DNA of 9,546 nucleotides from Thiotrichaceae bacterium UBA4486 (lineage in GTDB: Bacteria > Pseudomonadota > Gammaproteobacteria > Eutrophobiales > Eutrophobiaceae): NCBI GenBank assembly GCA_002389045.1, contig DGNS01000015.1:297414-306959 (forward strand), in the 5' to 3' direction. Numbering within the stretch: position 1 is the first letter of the stretch; every line of letters begins with the position of its first letter. Under the pieces are notes generated by a model. It was not told where the DNA came from and made no database searches. It worked only from the letters and a program-made list of their open reading frames with translations. This document shows positions 1 through 6,159 of this stretch, in pieces. The translations under genes and the position numbers were made by a program.

Positions 1-21
1 CAATCACCAATCACCAATCAC
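1..21. repeat. Tandem heptamer repeat (CAATCAC) x3 at the end of cysE
   Basis: Three perfect, contiguous copies of CAATCAC occupy the first 21 bases. The array may continue to the left, outside the window. On the minus strand the unit reads GTGATTG, and the copy nearest the gene contains the cysE stop codon (TGA, complement of 18-20). Only the last copy touches the coding sequence, so copy-number change further downstream would not alter the protein. No hairpin or T-tract characteristic of a terminator is visible in these bases. Its function, if any, is unknown; it may be a simple slippage-prone sequence. Confidence 0.8.
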
Positions 22-728
22 TTATCTGAATTCTTTTCCTCAAGTCGCTTTTTCAGCGCTTCCATTTCCTCGTCCGATTTGTGCAGGTGATCGAGTATCG
101 AATCCAGGGCGTTCTGGATCGGGTCAGGCATGTCCTTGCGTTCGGCGTAGGCTTCGAACCCGATTTTTTTGGCCATGGCCTCGCGGTTGGCCGTCTGCGC
201 ATTTTCATCCCGTTTGACCACGACATGTCCGGGCACGCCGACCACGGTGGCGCCGGCAGGCACATCCTTGACGACCACGGCGTTGCAGCCGATGCGCACA
301 CCATCGGCGATGGTAATGGGGCCGAGGATCTTGGCGCCGGCGCCGACGACCACGTTGTTTTTCAGCGTCGGGTGGCGCTTGCCCTTGTTCCATGTAGTTC
401 CGCCCAGGGTCACGCCATGGTAGATGGACACGTCATCACCGATTTCGGAAGTTTCACCGATGACAATGCCCATGCCGTGATCAATAAAAAAGCGGCGGCC
501 AATCACCGCACCCGGGTGGATCTCGATGCCGGTCAGAAAACGCCCCAGGTGGGCGAACAGCCGGGCCAGCAATTTCAGGTTTTTATTCCATAACCAGTGA
601 TTGAACCGGTGCATGACGATGGCCTGGAAACCGGGACAGGTAAATATGGTCTCCAGTGTTGAACGCGCGGCCGGGTCGCGTTCGAACACGACCTGGATTT
701 CCTCCTTGATAATCGTGAACAGGTTCAT
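18..728 (-). CDS. cysE: Serine O-acetyltransferase (short CysE form)
   Basis: Predicted cytoplasmic enzyme that transfers acetyl from acetyl-CoA to L-serine, making O-acetylserine, the committed step of cysteine synthesis. The 236-residue product has a short helical N-terminal part (about 1-65) and a left-handed beta-helix of hexapeptide repeats (about 68-170). Family residues are visible: His84 in FIDHG, matching the E. coli catalytic His158, and His119 in KRHP, matching His193. Glu69 (IEIHP) stands where E. coli has Asp143, as in other short CysE proteins. It is shorter than E. coli CysE (273 residues) because the N-terminal domain is reduced. After the GVPG turn comes a charged, probably helical tail of about 65 residues. 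The protein ends in NSDK, without the terminal isoleucine that docks into cysteine synthase in E. coli. Its ATG overlaps the valS stop (ATGA) and no good Shine-Dalgarno sequence precedes it, so translation is probably coupled to valS. The family call is firm. Confidence 0.95.
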   Translation of the reverse strand: MNLFTIIKEEIQVVFERDPAARSTLETIFTCPGFQAIVMHRFNHWLWNKNLKLLARLFAHLGRFLTGIEIHPGAVIGRRFFIDHGMGIVIGETSEIGDDVSIYHGVTLGGTTWNKGKRHPTLKNNVVVGAGAKILGPITIADGVRIGCNAVVVKDVPAGATVVGVPGHVVVKRDENAQTANREAMAKKIGFEAYAERKDMPDPIQNALDSILDHLHKSDEEMEALKKRLEEKNSDK

Positions 729-3490
729 CTGGCCATGGCCTCGAGGCGGGATTGCTGCTCGCGCAGTTTTTCCAGGCTGGAGGTAGCCTCGGCGAGTTTG
801 TCGCGTTCCTTGTTGACCACGGCTTGCGGCGCCTTGCTGACGAAATTCTCGTTGTCGAGCTTGGCCTGGATGCGCCGTTGTTCCTGTTCCAGCCGGGACA
901 TTTCCCGGCCCAGCCGGTCCAGTTCCAGCGCCGGATCGATGAGATCGGCCAACGGCACGAACACGGTCATTTCACCCGCGGGCGCGGTCACGGCATCCGC
1001 GGGCTCGGATTCCGTCATTTGTATTGATTGCAGACGGCCCAGCGAGGTGAGTACGGAGGCGTTATGCTCCAGCCAGGACTGTTCCTGCTCCGAGCCGTCG
1101 CGGGTCTGTACGGCGAGTTTCTTTCCCGGCGGAATATCGCGTTCGGCACGAATCCGCCGCACACCGAGCAAAAAGGCTTTCACCCATTCGATTTCCGCGA
1201 GTGCGGATTCATCAATATCAAAATCAACGGCCTCGGGATAAGGGCGCAACATGATGGTATCTGCATCGATATTCATGGTCCGGGCGCAGCGTTGCCAGAG
1301 TTCCTCGGTAATGAAGGGGATCACCGGGTGCATGAGACGCAGCAGCGATTCCAGCACACCGATCAAGGTATGCAATGTGCCGCGCCGGGCCGCCAGTGAG
1401 CTTTGTTCGTCACTCAGTGTGACCTTGGAAAGCTCCAGGTACCAGTCGCAGTATTCATCCCAGGTAAATTCATACATGGCCTGTGCCGCCAGATCGAAGC
1501 GGTAGTTATCAATGGCCCGGTGCACTTCCTCGATAGTGACCGCGAGGCGTGAACGGATCCAGCGTTCGGCGATACCGTAGTCTCGATCGGTATCATGTAT
1601 GTCGATATCGTGATTGTCGAAGGTCATGAATACGTAGCGCGCGGCGTTCCAGAGCTTGTTGCAGAAATTGCGATAGCCCTGGATGCGCCCGACGTCGAAA
1701 CTGATGTACCGCGCCTGCGTGGCCAGCGCGGCGAAGGTGAAACGCAGCGCGTCGGTACCGTAGGCCTCGATACCGTCGGGAAAGCTGTCACGCGTGGCCT
1801 TTTCGATTTTTGGCGTCAGGTGGTTCTGCATCAGGCCGCTGGTGCGCTTGGTGACCAGCGATTCCAGGTCGATGCCGTCAATGAGATCGATGGGATCCAG
1901 TATATTGCCCTTGGACTTCGACATCTTCTGGCCGTGTTCATCACGGATCAGGCCGTTGATATAGACCTCGCGAAACGGCACATCGCCCATGAACTTCAGG
2001 CCCATCATGACCATGCGCGCAACCCAGAAGAAGATAATGTCAAAACCGGTGATCAATACGTTGGTCGGGTAGTAGGTCTTCAACTCGGGTGTCGTATGCG
2101 GCCAGCCGAGGGTTGAAAACGGCCACAGTGCCGAGGAAAACCAGGTGTCCAGCACATCCGGATCCTGGCGCAGCGGGATATCGATGCCCAGGCCGTACTG
2201 ATCACGGACAGCGGTTTCATTATGGCCGACATATATATTTCCGGCGTCGTCGTACCAGGCCGGGATGCGATGCCCCCACCACAGTTGCCGGCTGATGCAC
2301 CAGTCCTGGATGTTACGCATCCATTCAAAGTAGGTTTTCGACCAGTTGTCCGGAATAAAGCGGATGTCGCCATTTTCCACCGCCTTGATGGCCGGACCGG
2401 CCAGCGGCTCGATTTTCACGTACCACTGGTCAGTCAGGTAGGGTTCGACCACGGCGCCGGAGCGATCCCCACGCGGCACCATGAGTGTGTGGTCGTCGAT
2501 TTTTTCCAGCAGGCCTGCGGCGTCGAGATCGGCCACGATCTGTTTACGGGCCTGGTAACGGTCGAGGCCACGGTAGGCCGCGGGCGCGGCGTCGTTGATC
2601 GCGGCATCGAAGCTGAAAATATTGATCAGCGGCAGGTTGTGGCGCTGACCGACCTCGTAGTCATTGAAATCATGTGCCGGCGTGATCTTCACGCAACCGG
2701 TGCCGAACTCCGGATCCACGTATTCATCGGCGATGACCGGGATGTTGCGCCCGGTCAGCGGCAGTTCGACTTCGCTGCCGACCAGGTCGCGATAACGTTC
2801 GTCATCCGGGTGCACGGCAACCGCGGCGTCGCCGAGCATGGTTTCCGGACGGGTGGTGGCGACCACCAGGTATCCCTTGCCGTCGGCGCGCGGGTAGCGC
2901 ATGTGCCAGAGATGGCCGTTCTCTTCCGCCGAGATCACTTCGAGATCGGAAATGGCGGTATGCAATACCGGATCCCAGTTCACCAGGCGTTTGCCGCGAT
3001 AGATGAGGCCTTCCTCGTACAGGCTGACAAAGACTTTGGTGACCGCTTCCGACAGGCCCTTGTCCAGGGTAAAGCGTTCGCGGCTCCAGTCCATGGACGT
3101 GCCGAGGCGCCGGGACTGGCGGGTGATGGTATTGCCCGAGTGTTCCTTCCACTTCCAGACCGCTTCGATGAATTTGTCGCGGCCAAGATCGTGGCGGCTT
3201 TTTCCCTGCTGTTCCAGTTGTCTCTCCACCACCATTTGTGTGGCAATGCCGGCGTGATCGGTGCCGCATTGCCAGAGCGTGTTGTCACCGTGCATGCGGT
3301 GGAAGCGGATGAGAATATCCATCAGGGTTTGCTGAAAGGCATGACCCATGTGCAGGCTGCCGGTCACGTTGGGAGGCGGCAGCATGATGCAGTAGGCCGG
3401 TTCACCGATACCGGCATGGAAATAGCCCTGGCGTTCCCACTCATCGTACCAGTGAGACTCGATGCTGCCGGGGTTGTAGGTCTTGTCCAT
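725..3490 (-). CDS. valS: Valine--tRNA ligase
   Basis: Cytoplasmic class I aminoacyl-tRNA synthetase that charges tRNA-Val and hydrolyses mischarged threonyl-tRNA. The 921-residue product is close to E. coli ValS (951) in length. Domains in order: Rossmann catalytic half with the HIGH-type motif HMGH (47-50) after PPPNVTGSL; the CP1 editing domain with TTRPETMLGD (212-221) and the GTGCVKITPAHD stretch (263-274); the second catalytic half with KMSKS (522-526); the helical anticodon-binding domain (about 640-780); and a C-terminal coiled coil rich in Glu, Arg and Gln (about 856-918), typical of ValS. I chose the ATG at 3490 because MDKTYNP aligns with the E. coli start MEKTYNP. An in-frame ATG at 3520 would add 10 residues, but it overlaps a candidate -10 box. 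It lies downstream of holC and the acidic ORF and ends in an ATGA overlap with cysE. No key residue is missing. Confidence 0.97.
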   Translation of the reverse strand: MDKTYNPGSIESHWYDEWERQGYFHAGIGEPAYCIMLPPPNVTGSLHMGHAFQQTLMDILIRFHRMHGDNTLWQCGTDHAGIATQMVVERQLEQQGKSRHDLGRDKFIEAVWKWKEHSGNTITRQSRRLGTSMDWSRERFTLDKGLSEAVTKVFVSLYEEGLIYRGKRLVNWDPVLHTAISDLEVISAEENGHLWHMRYPRADGKGYLVVATTRPETMLGDAAVAVHPDDERYRDLVGSEVELPLTGRNIPVIADEYVDPEFGTGCVKITPAHDFNDYEVGQRHNLPLINIFSFDAAINDAAPAAYRGLDRYQARKQIVADLDAAGLLEKIDDHTLMVPRGDRSGAVVEPYLTDQWYVKIEPLAGPAIKAVENGDIRFIPDNWSKTYFEWMRNIQDWCISRQLWWGHRIPAWYDDAGNIYVGHNETAVRDQYGLGIDIPLRQDPDVLDTWFSSALWPFSTLGWPHTTPELKTYYPTNVLITGFDIIFFWVARMVMMGLKFMGDVPFREVYINGLIRDEHGQKMSKSKGNILDPIDLIDGIDLESLVTKRTSGLMQNHLTPKIEKATRDSFPDGIEAYGTDALRFTFAALATQARYISFDVGRIQGYRNFCNKLWNAARYVFMTFDNHDIDIHDTDRDYGIAERWIRSRLAVTIEEVHRAIDNYRFDLAAQAMYEFTWDEYCDWYLELSKVTLSDEQSSLAARRGTLHTLIGVLESLLRLMHPVIPFITEELWQRCARTMNIDADTIMLRPYPEAVDFDIDESALAEIEWVKAFLLGVRRIRAERDIPPGKKLAVQTRDGSEQEQSWLEHNASVLTSLGRLQSIQMTESEPADAVTAPAGEMTVFVPLADLIDPALELDRLGREMSRLEQEQRRIQAKLDNENFVSKAPQAVVNKERDKLAEATSSLEKLREQQSRLEAMAR

Positions 3491-3518
3491 GGGGAATGTC
3501 TTCAGGTGAAAGCCGCGC

Positions 3519-3546
3519 ATTATGCCTGATTGTGGGTCACAGGCAA
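3519..3546 (-). promoter_or_regulatory. Candidate internal promoter for valS
   Basis: On the minus strand a -35-like TTGCCT (complement of 3541-3546; 4 of 6 consensus bases) is followed after 16 bases by CATAAT (complement of 3519-3524; 5 of 6). Transcription would begin near 3512, leaving a leader of about 22 bases before the preferred valS ATG at 3490. This position fits a promoter that lets valS and cysE be expressed independently of pepA-holC. It rests on consensus matching only. Confidence 0.4.
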
Positions 3547-3551
3547 TGTCA

Positions 3552-3603
3552 ACCGGGTCAACCCGGTGGTCTTTACCCGGTCCCGCTGCCGGGTTCGCCG
3601 GGT
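3552..3603 (-). repeat. Cluster of CCGGGT/ACCCGG inverted repeats with a hairpin
   Basis: Five copies of the hexamer CCGGGT or its complement ACCCGG lie within 52 bases, at 3553-3558 and 3589-3594 and 3598-3603 (CCGGGT) and at 3561-3566 and 3575-3580 (ACCCGG). The innermost pair forms a hairpin with arms 3552-3557 and 3562-3567 around a TCAA loop. The cluster straddles the stop codon of the acidic ORF (3573-3575) and encodes its Pro-Gly-rich tail. It sits just upstream of the candidate valS promoter. No T-run follows, so a simple intrinsic terminator is not supported. It could be an mRNA structure between the cistrons or a small REP-like element. Confidence 0.55.
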
Positions 3604-3989
3604 TTATGCTGCGGCGAAAGCGCCCGGTGCTCGGACTCCAGTTGCTCGCGAATCTCGGTCAGCACGCTATCCTTGATACTGTTCTTGAGTATACCGACCA
3701 GGGCTTCCAGTTCACTGGTGATCCGGTCGTCGATGTTGTTGAAGGCATCATTGACTTTTGCCTCGATGAGATCACTGTCGAACTCCGGTACGTCGTCATA
3801 GAGGTCGTTGCCGGGATCACCGGGATCAAACTCAACCACGTCATCGAGTACGGGAATGTTGTCGTCCATATCGTCCTCAAGATCGTCCAGCCGGGTATTG
3901 GTCGGGTGATTTCTGAGCAAAACTTCCAGCTCATCGATCTTGTCGTTGAGAATGGTCGTCGGTTTATCGTCGTGCCCTGAACCGGTCAT
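3573..3989 (-). CDS. Acidic protein of unknown function between holC and valS
   Basis: I do not recognise a characterised family. The predicted product has 138 residues. A short polar N-terminus leads into a heptad-like helix (about 12-40, ILNDKIDELEVLL). Next is a strongly acidic stretch (about 35-75) containing IPVLDDVVEFDPGDPG and a looser echo, DLYDDVPEFD. A second amphipathic helix (about 74-122) follows, then a Pro-Gly-Ser-Thr tail. There is no signal peptide, membrane segment or cysteine. IPVL(T/D)xVV-type motifs occur in small acidic proteobacterial hypothetical proteins; that link is from memory and is inference. The ATG at 3989 overlaps the holC end by 26 bases, and an AGG lies just upstream. 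An in-frame ATG at 4061 would bury 24 more codons in holC and is less likely. Its place in a holC-valS operon and its composition support a real gene; its role is unknown. Confidence 0.72.
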   Translation of the reverse strand: MTGSGHDDKPTTILNDKIDELEVLLRNHPTNTRLDDLEDDMDDNIPVLDDVVEFDPGDPGNDLYDDVPEFDSDLIEAKVNDAFNNIDDRITSELEALVGILKNSIKDSVLTEIREQLESEHRALSPQHKPGEPGSGTG

Positions 3990-4425
3990 GAGCCTGGTCG
4001 ATGGTGTGTGTACCCGGATCGTAACCCCGATTGCGGTAATTGCGGAAGCGTTCGCGGCCATATTGGCGCGATTCCTCGTCCGTTTCGACGATTTCGATAA
4101 TGCGGCTGAAGCGCTCCGGGTCGGCGGGGCACTCGCGCCTGAGGTTCATCAGCACATCGCTGTGCGAAGGCGCCGGTTGTGTCCACGAAATGAGCACCGG
4201 GACGCTGTCGCTGTCGGAGCTGTCCACGAGTGCATGGGGAATAAAGCTGATGTCATTGAATGTCCACAGTCTTTCATCAATAGCCCGGGCCATGGCCTCG
4301 TCGCGGGCGAGAATCTGTACCTTCAGTCCCTGTTCATTGGCCTTGTGCGCCAGCTGGCAGGTCAGCATCTCCGGGGGGCGGTTGTTGTTGAGGATATAGA
4401 AATCGACTTGCGGCAATTCAGTCAC
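3964..4425 (-). CDS. holC: DNA polymerase III subunit chi
   Basis: Chi subunit of the DNA polymerase III clamp loader. In E. coli it pairs with psi (HolD) and binds the C-terminal tail of single-strand binding protein, linking the replisome to SSB-coated DNA. The 153-residue product is near the E. coli length (147). It shows family landmarks in order: the opening strand VDFYIL (7-12), IDERLW (49-54), SFIPH (60-64), the strand VPVLISW (75-81), and the C-terminal helix RERFRNYR (124-131) followed by GYD. The start is GTG at 4425, chosen because the N-terminus then aligns with E. coli chi; only a weak Shine-Dalgarno sequence is present. It follows pepA after 92 bases, in which I see no clear terminator, and overlaps the next gene by 26 bases. 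The pepA-holC-valS order is conserved in gammaproteobacteria. Confidence 0.9.
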   Translation of the reverse strand: MTELPQVDFYILNNNRPPEMLTCQLAHKANEQGLKVQILARDEAMARAIDERLWTFNDISFIPHALVDSSDSDSVPVLISWTQPAPSHSDVLMNLRRECPADPERFSRIIEIVETDEESRQYGRERFRNYRNRGYDPGTHTIDQAHDRFRARR

Positions 4426-4517
4426 TCGAAATGCTCATGGTTTGATGTATACACTGCGCTTGCTCATCCCATTTCGCCCTGTCATGCTCGTATTTGCCGA
4501 TTTTTTGAAACAAGGTT

Positions 4518-6017
4518 CTAGTTGCCTTCTCCGTTCCGGTCCAGCAGGTACTGGGTCAACAGCGGCACGGGCCGGCCGGTAGCGCCCTTGTTGTTGCCGG
4601 TATTCCAGGCCGTGCCGGCGATATCCAGGTGAGCCCAGCGCAGTTTTTTCGCAAACCGGCTCAAAAAGCAGGCCGCGGTAATGGTGCCGGCATCACGGCC
4701 GCCGATGTTGGCCATGTCGGCGAAGGGACTGTTCAATGCCTTGTCGTATTCCTCCCAGAGCGGCAGCTGCCAGGCCCGGTCGCCGCTGGTTTCTCCGGCG
4801 TTGAGCAGATCCCGGGCGAGTGGATTGTGGTTACTCAAAAGACCGCTGGCGTGTTTACCGAGCGCAACGACGCAGGCCCCGGTCAGCGTGGCGATATCGA
4901 TGACGATATCGGGTTCGAAACGTTCGCTGTAGGTGAGGGCGTCGCAGAGGACCAGCCGTCCTTCGGCATCGGTGTTCAGTACCTCGATGGTCTGCCCGGA
5001 CAAGCTGGTGAAAATGTCACCGGGTTTGGTGGCCGAGCCGCTGGGCATATTCTCCGCGGCCGCGATAACACCCACCAGGTTCATGGGCAGTTCCATCTCG
5101 AGGACGGCGCGCATTGTGCCGAGAACGCTGGCGGCGCCGCACATATCGTATTTCATTTCGTCCAGTTGCTGTGCCGGTTTGATGGAAATACCACCGGTAT
5201 CGAAGGTAATGCCCTTGCCGATCAATACCACAGGTTTGTCGGTTTTCCTGCCGCCCGTGTATTCCATGCAGATCAGCCGTGGCGGTTCCTCGCTACCCTG
5301 GGCCACGGACAGCAGTGATCCCATGCCAAGCTCTTCCATGGCGACTTCATCCAGCACCTTCACTTTCAGTGCCTTGTATTTTCTGCCCAGTTGCTGGGCC
5401 TGCTCCGCCAGGTAGCGCGGGGTGCAGGCATTACCTGGACGATCGCCCAGGCTGCGGCAGTATTCAACACCGTGAGCCACGGCCTCGCCGTGCCGGATGG
5501 CCAGCTCACCGGCCGGCAGATCCTTGCGCGTTGGCACGGACAGGGTGAGTTTTTTCAGTGATTTGCTTTGCTTTTTCTTGCTGCTCTTGAATTCATTGAA
5601 TTCGTACAAAACCGAATGGGAACTTTCGACAGCCTGTTTTATCTTCCAGTAAACATCACGGCCCTTGATATTCAGATCCGGAATGAAGCTGACTGCATCG
5701 GCGGCCCCGGTATTGCGCACGACCTCGATGGTGCGGGTGATAATCTTGCGATAACCGGCCTCGTTGAGGTCCCGTTCACGGCCGCAACCTACCAGCAGCA
5801 CACGGTCGGCCACAGTGCCGGGGACATTGTGCAACATGAGGGTGTCTCCGATTTTACCGTTCAGATCACCCTTGCGCAGGATATTGCCAAGAAATTTCCC
5901 GCTCGATTCATCCACGGCCCTGGCCGCTGCACTCAAGCGCTTGTTTTCGAAAACACCGAGGATCAGGCAGGCACAACGTTGTTTCTCGGGATTGCCGCTT
6001 TTAATGGTAAATTCCAT
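4518..6017 (-). CDS. pepA: Leucyl aminopeptidase (cytosol aminopeptidase, M17)
   Basis: Dinuclear-metal aminopeptidase that removes N-terminal residues, notably leucine, from peptides in the cytoplasm; in E. coli it is a hexamer. From the preferred ATG the product has 499 residues (E. coli 503). An N-terminal alpha/beta domain (about 1-160) precedes the catalytic domain. Metal ligands and catalytic residues are all visible: Lys268, Asp273, Lys280, Asp291, and Asp350, Glu352 and Arg354 within the M17 signature NTDAEGRL (348-355). MEFTIKSGNPEKQR aligns directly with the E. coli start, which favours the ATG at 6017; an ATG two codons upstream (6023) is also possible, and neither has a strong Shine-Dalgarno sequence. 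E. coli PepA also acts as a DNA-binding accessory factor in XerCD recombination at cer sites and represses carAB; whether that holds here is inference. It is the first gene of the minus-strand block and diverges from lptF. Confidence 0.96.
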   Translation of the reverse strand: MEFTIKSGNPEKQRCACLILGVFENKRLSAAARAVDESSGKFLGNILRKGDLNGKIGDTLMLHNVPGTVADRVLLVGCGRERDLNEAGYRKIITRTIEVVRNTGAADAVSFIPDLNIKGRDVYWKIKQAVESSHSVLYEFNEFKSSKKKQSKSLKKLTLSVPTRKDLPAGELAIRHGEAVAHGVEYCRSLGDRPGNACTPRYLAEQAQQLGRKYKALKVKVLDEVAMEELGMGSLLSVAQGSEEPPRLICMEYTGGRKTDKPVVLIGKGITFDTGGISIKPAQQLDEMKYDMCGAASVLGTMRAVLEMELPMNLVGVIAAAENMPSGSATKPGDIFTSLSGQTIEVLNTDAEGRLVLCDALTYSERFEPDIVIDIATLTGACVVALGKHASGLLSNHNPLARDLLNAGETSGDRAWQLPLWEEYDKALNSPFADMANIGGRDAGTITAACFLSRFAKKLRWAHLDIAGTAWNTGNNKGATGRPVPLLTQYLLDRNGEGN

Positions 6018-6065
6018 AGTCATTGTTGTTGTATTCCGGTTTGGTGTCGGGTTGGAGTCAATCTA

Positions 6066-6094
6066 TTTATAATGCTGCCATGAGGTATCATCAG
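6066..6094 (-). promoter_or_regulatory. Candidate promoter for pepA-holC
   Basis: On the minus strand TATAAA (complement of 6066-6071; 5 of 6 consensus bases) lies 17 bases downstream of a poor -35, CTGATG (complement of 6089-6094; 3 of 6). Transcription would start near 6059, about 40 bases before the pepA start. The -10 box overlaps the one proposed for lptF on the opposite strand, so the two promoters could exclude each other. Support is consensus matching and location only. Confidence 0.3.
6068..6073 (+). promoter_or_regulatory. Candidate -10 box for lptFG
   Basis: A perfect TATAAT lies 86 bases upstream of the lptF GTG. No convincing -35 hexamer occurs at 16-18 bases upstream; TTGGTG at 6041-6046 is 21 bases away. 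An activator-dependent or weak promoter is possible. Transcription would begin near 6080, giving a leader of about 80 bases. Confidence 0.35.
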
Positions 6095-6098
6095 GTAT
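6083..6098 (+). repeat. AGGTAT direct repeat, 10-base period, near the lptF start site
   Basis: AGGTAT occurs at 6083-6088 and 6093-6098, separated by CATC, so the two copies sit on the same face of the helix. They lie just downstream of the candidate lptF -10 and partly over the candidate pepA -35. That position suits an operator, but two short copies can arise by chance and no regulator is identified. Confidence 0.3.
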
Positions 6099-6159
6099 GT
6101 TGCAGTTTATTCATTTAGCTTCACCGACGCAAAAATTCCACCATGAGGGCTGAAATGGC

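Noticed and set aside
1..21. Possible CRISPR or attachment site in the first bases
   Set aside because: The units are only seven bases, contiguous and without spacers; no integrase or tRNA end is adjacent.
81..593. A 170-codon plus-strand frame opposite cysE
   Set aside because: It lies entirely within cysE on the other strand and shows no recognisable protein features or ribosome site.
3491..3520. Longer valS start at 3520
   Set aside because: It adds residues not found in E. coli ValS, and its ATG overlaps the candidate CATAAT box. It is not fully excluded, since a CAGG lies a few bases upstream.
2222..3529. A 435-codon open frame on the plus strand opposite valS
   Set aside because: It is fully antisense to a strongly supported valS, its translation resembles no protein I recognise, and such long antisense frames arise from the codon pattern of GC-rich genes.
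3491..3572. T-box or amino-acid riboswitch leader for valS
   Set aside because: The leader is short, has no T-box conserved sequence or intrinsic terminator, and gammaproteobacteria do not normally use T-boxes.
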